Shown piece after piece: positions 21,400 through 35,034 of a DNA stretch of 64,000 nucleotides. Location of the stretch: the NCBI RefSeq assembly GCF_037975245.1, contig NC_092563.1:7561501-7625500 (forward strand), read 5' to 3'. The notes under the pieces were generated by a model, which made no database searches, was not told where the DNA came from, and saw only the letters and a program-made list of their open reading frames with translations. The first letter of the stretch is position 1. Every line of letters begins with the position of its first letter. This DNA is from Apostichopus japonicus. Its lineage: Eukaryota > Echinodermata > Holothuroidea > Aspidochirotida > Stichopodidae. A program made the position numbers and the translations under genes.

Positions 21400-23176
21400 G
21401 GAAGCGATTAGTTCATCTCGCGTAAGCAACCAACTTCAGAAAGTGACACGCGCACATTGCCACAATCTTCATCAAACATCGGAAAATTTCAAAAATTCCA
21501 TTCTTTTTAAAAACTTCAATTTTTATGAAAATTTCAAACTTGAAATTCATTTCGCACAATTGTGCATATGGCGAAAGCAAACCAACATATAAGCTTTCGC
21601 CATTTACATTAAACATAATTGTGTTAAAAAAACACGAAAATCAATTTAAAAAAAATTATATATTTTTTCATTAAAATGTTTTATACCTACTGAAATAATA
21701 GTTTGAAGACCAAGTTTTTCAAAGGCAGCTTTGGAAAATTTGAATTTATTTCAAAAAGGTTGGGGAACATTGGTACAAGGACCAACATTCAGTCCTCTCT
21801 GTTATTTTTTTGTATTTTGAACAATCTGCAGTGCGAATAAAACAAACAAACATAAGATTTCGTCATATATGCACAATTGTGTAAAATGAATCATCGTCAT
21901 CCTCTTTGATGTCGTCATCATTATTATCAACATCATCAATTGGTACACAATACACATCATTCTAGTAGGCCTATTTGATGTTGCGAATTTGATCATTTGT
22001 CGTGCCATATGCAATTCTTGTTTGTCAAATACACTAAGGAAATGTTTCTGTCGATAACAACAAAGACATCTTTATACATGTTACTGTAACGTTGGCAGTG
22101 GTAACTTGGAACATTAAAAATAGTTATTGAATGTTCCCGCACAGCACTGCACACACTACAGTTCCAGATCGTCAGTGACAATTGATAAAGTGACACAAAT
22201 ATTTTTATTTTTATCACTAATAAGTTGGTCAGAGTAACAACTATGGTAAGTTATGCCCTAATCATGTTGGACATAAATATCGAACCGTCATTGAAGAAAA
22301 CGGCAGAGCCTTCGCAACTCGCCAACTAACGACACCTAGCCTAGGCCTACACTTGTGACTGAGGGCTTACTACTGCAATACTAGTAGTATTACTTTAGCC
22401 TAATGGGTCTATTACTAGTACTAGTACCAGTATGATGGTATATACGGTAAACTCGCGATGTCAGACTGAGAATAAATATTCCATCATATGTCCTTGTTCC
22501 GCTGGCAAGTTTGGCCGTTTCCGATTTGGCTTTTGAGATAAAGATTGCGTTTGAAAGAGTGGTTACAATTTGACGTACGAATACGGCGGCCACAGTACTG
22601 TCTAGTATCACTATCAGTATCACTGCGGCTACATAATGCTATGTATAACACACTACACGAAATAAGGTGACCACCATTCTAGTACTAGTAGTAGTAGCAC
22701 AAGTTGGCTAGACTAGAGCCATAGAAATTGACGTTTTCTAGGGTTAAGTTACATTTACCCTGCTATGCCAACTAAACCTAATGGTTAGACAGATTTTTTT
22801 TTCTAATTCTAAAATGTTGAAATTGGAAGCCACCCGATGTGCAAGTTGTAATCCATACGCCATAAGCCCTTGCGGGCTTCTCCCACTTTTGTGGTCGCTT
22901 AAGCTTCGTAAACATTACTGCAGATTATTATTATTATTATTATCACAGCTATTCTGTAAAGTTCCACACTGAGATATTAATGGCATAGTACTGCCGGCAA
23001 GCTACAGCTATGCTGGTTTCTAGATTTCTCAAGTTATTTTTTAACATGTATTTCTTTGACTGTATTCCAATTTTTGGTTTGTTATTATCTTGTCCCACAG
23101 TGTTTACCAACGTGAAGATATTTAAAATGCGAACAGACATTCATATCTTAACCTCAATGTCACTCCATCTCTGCCA
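21400..23176. other. Upstream region of the first SRCR gene
   Basis: No exon is recognised. The left part (21400-21900) is AT-rich repeat-like sequence with several short AAAATTTCAAA and CACAATTGTG blocks. The right part should contain the SRCR-A promoter. I see no convincing TATA box close to the ATG. Confidence 0.35.
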
Positions 23177-26100
23177 ATGATGGCCGACTACCAGGGCTGT
23201 TTAGAACGTCTGCAGATATACTCAAAAAGCATCCTTGTAGGACTAGTTATTCTGTTGACCTTGCTGACTGAAAAAACATTGTCAGAGAATAACACAGGCA
23301 GTGTCAATGAAGGTATGCATAGACTTGAAAGTGGCTTTCTTAGTTTATTTTGTGTTTTATATTATAGGTAATTTACACCTTAAAGCAGGGGTACGTTCCC
23401 TAACTGGGGTGCATCACAGGGGTCATGAGACGTGTTGGAAATTACTGAACTGAATTATGAAATATTTGTTCATCTCTTATTTTTTTTCATACAATATTAC
23501 ACTATAAACTTTATCTTTTACGAAGCACTGTTATGCGTATTATAGTATAATAATGACTCAGATCGAAAAGTTGGGGGTTCATGGACAACTCTGACATCCA
23601 CAGGGGTTTGTGGGGGGGATAAAGTTAGGAAACCCTGCCTTAAAGGCTATCAGTATTAGCTGTCTTTTTATTTTGTGTTTTTTGTATTCTAAGTACTTCA
23701 CATCTTAGAGGCGATCAGTATTGGCTTTGATGAACTTGGTAGTTAGATAGGTCTGCATTTGTACAAGAAACTTGCTGATCACTTGAAGTCAGTGATAGTC
23801 AACAAACGAAAACTCTTGTATGAATTAGTATTGCTGTTTTAATAATATTCTCGTATAAAATGTCGCAAGGAATTGTTGTAGAAGACCAACTGTTTTTTTC
23901 ATGGTACCATCTGTGTTTGTTTGTAAGATCTTCCCTTCCACTCAGAAAAGGTTGCATTCCTGCCACCTGCTATGAAAACATGCGTTTAAGACCAGGCTTT
24001 GAACGTACAAAGTCTGTATACATACACTGACCCATCTGGCATATTCAATCAATCAATCAATAGACATTTAAATAGCGCCAAAATCAACAGAAATTGTTCA
24101 AAGGCGCTAATACCATAGTGGTACAACTTAGCCTTGGTCGTTGGTAACTTGTTACACCTACACACCAAAGTGTGCGCAATTGAATCAATCTCTCCTGGGA
24201 CACCACATTGTACCACAACCATGTGTCCCCCGGGGGACTTCCCGTAGGGTGCAGCCACAAACCGGCGCACGCAACTATATTAACAAGTTACCTCGCAAGT
24301 CCCCATTTATACACCTCGGTGAAGAGAGGCAATGGAGATAAAGTGCCTTGCCCAAGGACACAACGCAAATACTCAATGATCTGGCCAGGGCTCGAACCTG
24401 TAGTCCTTAGATCACCAGTCCACTGCCTTAACCACTTGACCACAACGCCCCCTTGTTTACAGTAATGCTGCGATGGTAGCATCATAGTGGTACCTACTGT
24501 AAGATGTAGCAAAAAATGCAAAATTTTCTGTATAACTTAAGGCACAGTTTATACCAAAAACACAAAATTTTCATTGTGTCTGTGAGATATTGTTGCCATA
24601 GAGTACAACAGCAGCCAACCATTCAACCTTCCAGTTTAAAATTACTGTTCACTGGATGTCCTTAATAAATGCTACAGATGCTGCGACTTTCTTCCCCATT
24701 ATGTATTCCTTTTTAGGAAATTTATGTCAAGCTTCCATTACAACCTTTGGCGAAGAGAAACGAGGTATGATACACGTTTCGTGTGCCAGTAGAAATAGAA
24801 CTGAGCAGAAACGCCAAACGAATTGCAATCAATTTGGCAAATGTGACAGTTAGAACAATAACCAAAGTCCAAAAACCATTGACTATTCCACCAGACAGAG
24901 TACTTAGTCCTATAACTGTGGAAGACTGACTGTATGGTACACAGTATATACTTAAAAGTTGACACCTTTAATGTGTATTCTATTTTAAGCAACTTACCCA
25001 ATCTTAAAAGGTTAACTGTTAGTTAAAAACATAAGATGCTGTGATATCTATTTAGTTTGAATGCAAATTATCTCTTGTACCATTCTTCCTAGTATTTGTG
25101 ATGATTGGTGGAACACCTTCGTCCCGCAGTGGAATAGTTGATCTTTCGTTCGACGGCGACACATGGTTCAACGTTAATCCGGATTATGAAGAATGGGATG
25201 TCGGCAGGGTGGTGTGCAGACATAGAGGGTTTGGACCGCCGTCGTATGCCTCTTCTTGGTACACGAGTAATAAAGAACAACACGTCATAACTTCTTGCTA
25301 TGGGTTTGAAAAAAGTCTATCAGAGTGTCAGTTTGGTACAAATCTTTCATCTGAAGCTTCTTCAATGGGCCTTAGAATTACCTGTTTACCAGCTGTGAGT
25401 ACAGGTAAGTCGTTATTGAATTTATTGTTTTATTTCTGAGTGACAGCCGAGAGTGTTGGGAGTTGCTATTTGATGCTGCAATGCCACAACTATAAGATTT
25501 CATAAATTGTATTAACTACAGTAGTCAAGTTTGATTTCAAGTATATAATGAAATAAAGATATTTAAGAATGATATTTTGAAAGTTTATTAGTTTGCTTGG
25601 TGCATGTGTGTACTGCTAATATGATAAAGTGTGTGGTTGATGTAATGCTGAAAATTGAATCACATCAAGAAATCTTTCATCTAGATTTCATTTGGTGCAA
25701 AAGTCGGTAAGTGTGATCATTAAACTTTGATCAAGTTTGTACCATCTGCACAAAGGTTGCTTTAAAGGGAGTGAAGACTCGCGCACAAAGAAACGTCTGA
25801 TGCCGGTAATCTGACCTACTTTCAGGTGTAACAGAAGTGTTAGGCACCACCATCAATCCCAGAAAATACACACACAGCTTGCTAACGTCGGTGATTAGAC
25901 ACTAGTGTACAGTCAGTACATGCAGCTATGGTCAATACCCACAACACAGTGTACATAGCAGTGAGGGACATATCAGCAGGGAGTTGTTATGGAACTCCCT
26001 GATCTCAGGTCCAGATAAAAGATAACAAGGTATCACGTTTCATTACTGTAGAGACAAGAAGAAAACCTCACAAGTTGCAAGCAAAGGAAAGTTAACTTTT

Positions 26101-29100
26101 TTCAGAGGGTGGCGTGCGGTTTGGGGCGAGTCTTCAATGCCTTTAAGTATCTTTGACATTAAGCAACTGAGAACCTTTCTGAGAAGCATTTCTTAAGGAA
26201 TGCTGTTCTCAGTTGCATTTTTGTAACTTGGAATTGTTTTTGTCATCTTCACCCTGGAATAGGGGTACAATTGGTGTTGAAGAAGGTATTAACTATTAAG
26301 TCCCCATTATATGTCAAGGCTTGTCCCTGTCTGAATCTGTGATGAGTGTATGCAGCAAGGTATGGCAATGGCAACTTGATGTAGCGATGTTTGGGACAAG
26401 GTTGGGTGCGGACAGGGGGAGTAGGAATGATGGAAGGCAGTTTGTGAGGCAGATTTTACAATTATCTCATAAACAGAGACTAAATATTAACCAATTCTTA
26501 TCTTTAGTCCATGTGTTGCTTACCAAGAAAGATGTTACAACGATTATCATGTAATTTGGAGTTGATCTCAACTTTGACAGAAATGCATGCAAATCCCATA
26601 AAATTTATGCTGCATCAAGGTAGCACATCAAATTCATAGTGATATGTAACATGTATGCACTTACAAGGGAATGCCCATTAATTTTATTTTGTCATTGGCT
26701 ACATCAAATGAAATCTTTAAACAGCAGCATCTCTGAGAACAATCTCTCTTAATTTTCTAAGAATTCAATTCTTCCATGTATATTATAAAGGAGAGTCTTA
26801 TTAATAACACTATTTGGCTTGCAAGAACTCACTGAGCTAATTTCAAATTTTCTGGAACTTTGTGAAAGTTACTCCTTGCATAAATGGATGAATGTAACAC
26901 CTTCGTTTGTACGTGTATCGATGGTCTATGTTGAACGATCTTGTGAATGAGTGATTCCTCTGCATTAAAACTTGAAAAAATATTTTGCTTTTCCAGAATT
27001 TGATATCGCTTTGGCCAAGATGTATACATTCATGGAAAATGGCAATGTGTTGACCTTTGTAGACGGACGTTGGGGGCCTATTTGCTCTCCACGATATCCC
27101 GGTGAAAATATCTGTAGAACGATCTGCAGACAGCTTGGCTACAGCAGCTGTGACTCATATCCAGTATTGACTGGTGTCAGTGGCAAAGTGAAAGATCTAC
27201 CAGTCCTTGGTAGACTAGAATGTGGGTACAATGCTGTAAGTCTAAAGGATTGTAGGTATCAACGGTTGCAGAATCAAAGCTGTCAGTACCCTGAAGATGA
27301 GATTCTGGAAATATCCTGTTCAACGTATCATGACATCGATTACGAGCAGTACCCTACAGCAGGTGAGTTTGCAGTATGCAGTATGAGATCTCGTAAAGCA
27401 ACTCTGTTTAATTAACGAAGGGTTAACATTCTGTTATTTCACACACTCCTACTGAATATTGCCCCAGAAAATAACTGTGGAAATGCTTAACAGGTTTAAC
27501 CGGTTAAAGAAGAAAGTGATTAAAGGCATTGAAGACTCGCCCAAACCTTGTGCCGCGCTCTGTAAAAGTTAACTTTCCGTTGCTAGCAAGTGAAGTTTTC
27601 TTCTTGTCGCTACAAAATGCACACAGTAATGAAACGTGATACCTTGTTATCTTTAGCTGGACCTGAGATGTCCATCGCTGCTATGTACACTGTGTTGTGG
27701 GTATTGACAGTAGCTGTGTGTATTGACTGAAAACTAGTGTCTAATTACCAAAGGTAGCAAGCTGTGTGTATATTTTCTGGGATCGATGGTGGTGTCTAAC
27801 ACTTCTGTTACACCTCATTCGAAATTAGGTCAGATTACCGGCATCAGACGTTTCTTTGTGCGCGAGTCTTCACAACCCTTTAAGATTTAACAAAATGCTT
27901 ACTTGCAGGGGTAGGCTTGGTCTAGTTATGTGTAGGCAAATGCCAGGTTGCCTTTCGTGTGGTACTTATCTGCATGGTCAGGGATTTCCATTGAAGCTTG
28001 TTTCCATACTGAAGGCTAGAGGAGTCTGTCTATGTTGTCTTGATAGTACATCCCTTTACTATGAGGGTGTGTTTATGTGACATGGCTGTAAACACACAAT
28101 ATCTCAAAAGGTACTGTACACCGGAGTGATTGAGCTTCATACTTTGATTTGTACACTGCCCTGTTTTGTAGCAATTGATAGCCATAGGCTTTGGTGGAGG
28201 TCAAAGGTCATATTTTTTCAACTGAGGCTAGAATCTCAAAATCCTGTAAACATCAAAGAAGGGTTGGTTTGTTAAAAAATCCTGCTCATTGCCCCTTTTG
28301 GTTTAATACAAGAAACGGATTGTTGTAAGGAGGAGGGCAGGGGTCACGTGAGGTCAAATAGGGGTCTGTAATTCTTGTCTTAAACAGGATATATCTGCAG
28401 TAGGCTAGCTTAGTTGGAAGTGCTTGCTTTGTATGGTGAAATCAACTGTGTAAGTAGAAGGAATGTTCACAAAGGAAGAAAAAAACAAAACAAGGAATCA
28501 TCCATGAATAGATTAAAATTTGTGTTACTATAGGTTGCTATCTACCCTTCTAATTCATCTGTCTTACAGCAGGTATGTTTTCATGTGTCACTTAAAATAT
28601 TTGTGTCATCATGTTCTTCATTACCTAAGGTTTTACTTTTCATATTTAAATGAGCTATAAATGAATACAAAGTCTAATTTATCAGGAGATGTGTAGATTC
28701 TACCTTTGCTCTTGTCATGAAACGGCACCAACATTTTGCCAGTTATTCTGATGAGGATGACCTTCTTCATGATACAGTAGTGCCAGTTAGGCATGATATG
28801 GTTTTACCACATACTCCTCCATTGAAGTACTACTGTATACTGCATGTGTCCAATACACCTACAATATGTATGTAAGTACCACAGACAGCACCATCCAAGT
28901 ATGGTGCTAATATACCACATTGCTGCACCATCCATCCCTTGTATCACATACTATGCCATCCTACTATAGATGATGCTGATATGCCAAATACTGCACAAAC
29001 TTCACAAGTATAGTATAGTAGTATTACCATAGTTGCACAATGTAATTACAATATTTGGTATGCTACCTGTTACTTCATCATCCAAACTATGGTATGCAAA

Positions 29101-29767
29101 ATTCTACATAATGCATCATCCAACCCTTGAGTTCATTATTACCACAACTTTGCCCTGGTCGACCACGATATAGTGACTTAGCACATCCAAAGTGTGGATA
29201 TATGCCAATCACTTGGTAGCTCCATCAGTAAATGGAACATCTCTCGCAACTTGAGTCTCTTAAACTATCGTTTCGTCACTCTTTCACATGTATGTATGTT
29301 TTTGCCACGCAGATAAACCACTGCCCCAACCGCCGCATCCCAACTATGAGCTAGTCGGTAATGGCCAAGTCATGGCCGTCATCGCGTTTGTGGTCACCGC
29401 TTTTCTCTGCGTGATGTTCTACCTCTGCCGTAAAAACAACGCCGAGACCGTAACTACGGCAACAGGTCACACCCGTCAACATTTTGGTGAAGCAGCCTCG
29501 TCGGTTTCTCTTCTCCATCCTCCCTGCCATTCAAACGTTACGTCCAATTCAAGCGCCAGGTCCAACGACGAGATATGTCTTTTCCCTGTCCACGGTTACC
29601 CGATGCATCAGGGCAGCTCACTCAGCTATCCCACAATGCCTCCACCGGCGTACAGAAGTAGCGAACAGATCGGAACCGCTCCTACCGAGGAAACCCCATC
29701 TCTCTCAGATCCGGAGTTACCGACCTACGAAGAAGCCGTCGCAAATAAAATCGACGATTACACATAG
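23177..29767 (+). CDS. SRCR-A: type I membrane receptor with two SRCR domains and a PPxY tail
   Basis: Four coding exons, 23177-23312, 25093-25404, 26997-27362 and 29313-29767 (stop TAG), all joined in phase 1, give 422 residues. Residues 1-36 hold a hydrophobic signal segment (ILVGLVILLTLL). SRCR domain 1 (about 50-145) has only four cysteines (87, 114, 124, 143). SRCR domain 2 (about 155-258) has eight (179, 189, 193, 201, 225, 235, 245, 257) with WGPIC and CRQLGY. One membrane segment lies at 291-310, followed by basic RKN and a 110-residue tail with PPPAY (381-385) and DPELPTYEEA (404-413). Possible N-glycosylation sites include N38, N129 and N242. SRCR receptors usually bind microbial or extracellular ligands. 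PPxY motifs bind WW domains. Ligand and function are unknown here. The ATG pair at 23177/23180 leaves a three-base ambiguity. A tandem paralogue follows at 35035. Confidence 0.88.
24040..24454 (-). mobile_element. tRNA-derived SINE, minus strand, with ATTG-type tail
   Basis: On the minus strand the head has TGTGGTCAAGTGGTTAAGGC (A-box region, about 24425-24444) and GGTTCGAGCCC (B box, 24388-24398). The body includes CCTTGGGCAAGGCACTTTA and GCGCTATTTAAATG, and ends in TTGA tandem units at about 24045-24060. The last segment resembles a LINE-derived tail. It sits in intron 1 of SRCR-A, antisense to the gene, and is unrelated in sequence to the SINE at 16087-16254. Confidence 0.75.
25762..26146 (+). 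mobile_element. TTAA-flanked MITE, copy 2
   Basis: In intron 2 of SRCR-A. TTAA at 25762-25765 precedes AGGGAGTGAAGACTCGCGC. The right end GGGCGAGTCTTCAATGCCT is followed by TTAA at 26143-26146. It carries a small insertion, CAGGGAGTTGTTATGGAACTCC-like, near 25978-26001 compared with the other copies. Confidence 0.85.
27520..27883 (-). mobile_element. TTAA-flanked MITE, copy 3, inverted
   Basis: In intron 3 of SRCR-A, in opposite orientation to the other copies. TTAA at 27520-27523, then AGGCATTGAAGACTCGCCC; the far end is CGCGAGTCTTCACAACCCT followed by TTAA at 27880-27883. The full-length interior lets the family's ends be defined with confidence. Confidence 0.85.
28198..28210 (+). promoter_or_regulatory. 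Perfect DR1 nuclear-receptor motif in SRCR-A intron 3
   Basis: AGGTCA-A-AGGTCA is the consensus DR1 site bound by HNF4, RXR and related receptors. It lies inside a dispersed degenerate repeat (compare 40430-41330), so it may be a repeat feature and not a selected site. Confidence 0.35.
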
Positions 29768-31024
29768 CTGATGATGGAAAGGGGCGCCTAATAATGGAAA
29801 AGACATTTAGCTATCATTTTAACTTTGAGAAAAGTCATCTTTTAAGAAGTTTGATAAAAATCGGTCCAAAAATAGTTAACTTTTTCAAAATTTTGTGCAA
29901 TAGACAAGTTAGGCTTTTTACTTATCAAGTGTGACACATGAAGCATATAGTGTAGCTCTGTTCATTAAATCAGCTGAAAGCCATTGCTTGCAGAGTGTTC
30001 TATCCATCTTTAGAGAAGTAGATGATTTTGTATTAATATATGTATGCACGAAGAATTTTTGCATGTCTGTCGTAGAAAGTTCAAGTTAATACGAAAAAGG
30101 AAAAGAAAATGTGTAAATATGTATAAACATGAAATGTCATGTCCAGTATTCTTTAAAAGTGATTTTCTCACCACTTAAGATGACAGACTACTGAATGTAT
30201 GTCAATTTAATCAGTATTTTGATTGAAGGAACAGATGGATTTGAGGTTTGCTTGAGATGAGAAATGACATTTGTGTTGCCATCTATATCTTAAGTCAGAA
30301 GAGGTTTTCTTTCCTCCTCCTCCTCCCAAACTTTATCTTTCCTTACAATCTAATAGTGAAAGACATGTTTTATCTCAGGGAAGTTTGTGATAGAACATGA
30401 AAGTATTCTGCCATTATGTCTGTGTTTGTTGTCTTCACTGCTATTTAGTATATAGTTCTCAAACCAAACCATTTTTTGTGGTATAAAAGATGACTTTAGG
30501 CAGAATTCCAGTGTTGAAATCTCACAGTCCAAGAGAAAAATAAAAAAATTAGTGATAGTGATGTTTCTATAGTTATTCTGGATTTTAAAATATTAACCTT
30601 TAATACATGTTAAATATCTGGAGTGCTGCTTATAGGCTACATTCATGATGTTGTCTACTTTACAGTACAGGCGATAATGTTAATGGTAATCCAAGGAATT
30701 ATAAATTCTAATAACTCAACCAGAAAACGTTTCCTTTTAACTTCATATAAAACCACAGAGCAGCCTTGCGTGACATCCAACACCCCCGTTCTTGAAAAAG
30801 CTTGTAAAAAATTATAAACATGTGATAAGAGGCCAAAGAAGCGTCAGTTTGCCTGTTGAGTTTTGTGTTGCAGCCAAGGAACTGACCCAATAGCCTGTGT
30901 ACTAGACTATATAGTCCAGTCACTTTTATTGATTAACTTTAGGTTTTTAAAGGGTCATATCTCAAAAATTTAAAGTGTTAAAGAGCTACAACCTGAAATA
31001 AGAGCAGTCTTGTTCAGCGGCCTA
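29768..31024. other. SRCR-A 3' UTR and adjacent intergenic DNA
   Basis: No exon is seen. AATAAA at 30539-30544 is a candidate poly(A) signal, which would make a 3' UTR of about 770 bases. The open frames on both strands here are short and lack features. Confidence 0.4.
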
Positions 31025-31500
31025 TAGTAGTAGTAGTAGTAGTAAGTTGAGTCTCGTCTATCCGACATGCTCAGTGATTAACCTCCGCCACGTATCACGA
31101 TCTTGCGCAAGGTTTATTGCTTCCTCGAAATTGTTAACGTTATTACGTCCTTAAATTGCGGCTTTTTTTTTCCAAGCAAGGTAGTCACGGGCCTTCCATG
31201 TTTCAATGCTTCTCTTAAAGCAACCTTTGCTGGAGCGTCCTCCTGGAGTTTTGCTACATGACCGAAAAGTCTCAACCTTCTATGTGCGACTATAGATGAC
31301 CAAGGTGTTTGGTTGGTTTCATTGTAGAGCTAATCGTTTGATAACCAATTGTTATTGGTCCATCTAGTGTTGAGAATATTACGAAGTAGTCTCCTTTGAA
31401 AAGTGTCAATTTTGCGATCAAGATCCTTCGTTGTGCCCCACAGTTCGCAATATTGTACAAAATGCTCTTTTAATAAAGCCTCTAAAATCCTAAGCTTAAT
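31025..31500 (-). mobile_element. 3' end of a non-LTR retrotransposon (LINE), degraded
   Basis: On the minus strand, from about 31496, the translation reads KLRILEALLKEHFVQYCELW, then RKIDTFQRRLLRNIL, an in-frame TAG, then RRLRLFGHVAKL and ALKHGRPVTTLLGK, and after a frameshift AQDRDTWRRLITEHVG. This is the conserved C-terminal part of LINE reverse-transcriptase proteins (the FGH(V/I)A and DR..WR motifs). The 3' tail is six TAC units (TAG on the plus strand, 31025-31044). The stop and frameshifts show it is dead. Confidence 0.75.
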
Positions 31501-34500
31501 TTTTCGGCTTATGTTTTTGCTTTGAAAATACTTGACAGTGTGTTGAAAGCACCGTTGGTTTTACCAGCGGCTTATGACATATCAAAATTAATATTGTGCC
31601 TAAAAGATCATCATTTAAATGTAGAAATTGTTTTAAACAGTTTGTTAAATCTTGAGGTTTGGAATCCATTTTGGGGCTGTTCATCTCTTGATGCGATTTA
31701 AGGTAAAATTGAGTGAATCCTTCATTTTGCTCTCAAAGTTCAAATGAAAGTTCAAATGGTTCTGGTGGCAATGAAAGTCAAGTAATTATTGAGAAACTTC
31801 CACCATAGCAGTTTTTCTCCTGAATTTGAATCATGCAGGAGATATCTGTGAAAGTTTCTAATAATGCTTTAGAGAACAACTGAAATTTGGAACATGTTGA
31901 TTACCATATTATTGTGTCTAAAAAATGTATCATGTTAAGTGTCAGAAGATTACCTAAATCTCTAGAATTTATTTGATATATGGGGTTCATAAATGTGCTT
32001 TTGTTTTTGTGATGCATTGTTCTTCTACATCTTTGGTATCATGAATCTCCTTTTGTAGTTTGTCTAAATATATACTTAACAAACTTAACCTTAAATGGGG
32101 ATTTTGTGTTTCTGAATGACAACTCAAGACAGTGCATGTACCTCATTGAGGGCACTGTTCTACAACAGCATTATATTACAGAGGGCATTATCATAAGGTA
32201 TCATAAGGTCCCCAGCTCGAGTAACTCCAAGATTAATGTATGTCGTCCAGTTACAGAGTTGTTGACAATTCATACTCATGGACATTAAATATGAATCTAA
32301 GAGACTGACTTTGGTCAGCTTTGGGCTTTGATAAGCCAATGAGGCTTCTTCACAAATTCCTGCTTGCAGGAGGATCTAAAATACATACATACATACATAC
32401 ATACATGATCAACTCTGGCAGTTTGAGTTTATTATCTTGATGTTCTGTACTTCATTCATCTATCATACAACACATTTGTTTTCACTTAATAATCAAACTA
32501 GTGGTTATTATTTCTTTGGAGTATATGATTTTTTTGTCTTTGGGGTAAAGTCATCTTCTTATGTCTGCAGTATGCATGAACGCTTTTTAAACTTAACCTG
32601 AAAACTAAGGGGCTATTATTTTCACAGTCACATGTTTTTATTGTGTCTTTATATTTGTCTGGTTCAACATATTTTTCGAAGTGGAGAAAAGTAAAAATAT
32701 TTCAATACAATTTTATACATTTTGGTTCTTGCCATAATTAAAGGGTTATCCATTCTGCCATTAATTTGTTCAGATTTCAGGTTTTGACAAAGATTAAAAC
32801 AGTAAAATAAAAATAAAAACATGTTTCGTACTTTCTATTGACTCATTTACAAATTTGTTATTTCGAATGTTTGAAATGGAATTTGGGCTCAAACGGCGAC
32901 CCATGCATTCATATGACGAACACAGCGCAGGATGATATTGAATGAATTCAATCAGCTGATAACAGGGCACTGTACTGTACAATACATGCAATTATAAACT
33001 CGTTGGTCGTACGATGTTCGATTTAAACTCTTTGTCTTAGCATGTCATGTCCGATCCAAATCTATTTGGCGTACAACGCAATGTGCGTAAATCACAGGTT
33101 TGTGAATGTTATCAAATTTTTTCCTAGGTGCATAAGTTAGGTGACTCGAATATAAGTTTCATTGTTGATATCGCTAGAAATAAGTGATTCATCCTAGCCT
33201 ACTTTCCTGTCAGGTGAGGATATCGATCTGGGGACCTGGCACCTTGACCACATTTATGATTTAGGCTTAGGTTAGGTCTAGGGATCTTAATGTAGGCCTA
33301 GTGTTACAGATTTACACCACGTAATGCAAATGTGCACAGTAAAGTATATTGACGCTAGCTTAGTTGACTGCACGACGGGGGTATAACTCGATCGAAGAGC
33401 ATCCATGCAGCGATAGGGTTTATACTCCCCCTAGGATGAAAGCTCTTTACAACTTATAATATATTAATCTGCCGGTGAGTTTACCGTGCATTATCCATAG
33501 GTTAATGCACGGTCAGCTGATGACAAGGGGCCAATCAGATTTGGGATTTTTTTTACAAGTATGAATGAAGGCCAATTAAGATTGCAAATGCAACAAAGTT
33601 TAAGCACTCAGTCTAGTTCTGTTGACATAGGTGCATTTTGTGTCCAAGATGTCTGTTTCTGAGCATTTTCTCAAAGTGTTTTGTTAGGCTCTAGAGGCCC
33701 AACGATGCAAATATGTTATCCTGACAGACGACGGAGTGTTAAATTAATTCGGGTAGTCACAAATTGACCATTTTTATTATCAACTGCTTTGGCTGATTTC
33801 ATGAGGCCCATATACTGTAGTTTTTTGGGTATTTAGTCTAAGCTAATATGAGTATTAAGAAACCAAGCCTTGGTGGTTTTAAGATAACTGCCACGATTGC
33901 AGACACTCTGTGAAAACAATACTCTATTTGTATATATCAAGAAAAAGGCAAAGAAAATTTCAGGGAACTGAATCTAAAAACTACTGGAGCAATAAGCATC
34001 AGATAATTCAAAGTAATTTCTTTGAAGTTAAAATGGAAACAGATTAAAATAATCCAACATCGATTAAAACTAATCCGATTTTCTAATATATACTTCTGCT
34101 AATCCAGTAGAAACCTATTTCAAACAAAAGTAAGTTGCATTGACTTAACTGCCATGCCTCATGCCGACACTATCTCTCAATCATAAAAAGTTTCAATTGT
34201 TGCTAGTCCTTGTCACTTTTGGTGATCAAGCACTGAAGAAGAGCTATAGTTTTGCACAAAGCTTTGCAAAATCTACCTATTAGCTGTTTTAATTCCCATC
34301 ACTCACTACAGTACATTATTTTCTTTATCTGAGGAGAGGAAGGCCAGTCCTTGTGGCCTGGGGAAGTGGCCTAAGTTGAGAAGACTGCCCTCTGTGGGAG
34401 AGATTGTTTATCGTACAGCAGTACCTACATAAACTTGAACCCATATTCTGTTTGAAATCTTGTGTGAAGAATCAAATCATTCACAACTCACACACCAAGA

Positions 34501-35034
34501 CTTATCACTGTGAGCTTTCAAAAGCTTGCATAGAGCAGTATGCCTCGTAAAAAGCAATATATGGCTTGTAAGGTCAGAATGGTTGGCACGCTGTTAGTAT
34601 AGAAAATTTGCCTTTCTGTGCTCAAATATAGCTAGTTGACCAAATCACTGGCAAGAAAGTTTTTCCAAACGTTTGTATTTATTTCAGCTTTGTTGGAACC
34701 AGGTAAATATTTTGAACACTTCAATTTCTTTTGAACATCGACTTGGACATATAATTAGAAAACCTATTGTCATGTGATTTAATATCATAAGTGCACATAA
34801 CAACAGAATTAGAAAAAGTATAATGGTGTAAGAATATCTACAAATTGTAGGAATTTGAGAGAATTAAATGGATGCCAATTTATCTTTTATAGTTAAGATC
34901 ATTTATATACATGTCTAAAATACAAGATATCAGCACTGCTGATATATACCAATAGTTTGTTTTTACTCTTTTTTTCACAGATTTTGAAGTTTCGCTGAAG
35001 TTAAACTAGAAATTTGCTACCAACATCAAAGGAA
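31501..35034. other. Intergenic DNA between the two SRCR genes
   Basis: I see no third SRCR copy or other conserved exon here. There is a short CATA tandem at about 32379-32405. The right part must contain the SRCR-B promoter; no clear TATA box was found. Confidence 0.4.
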
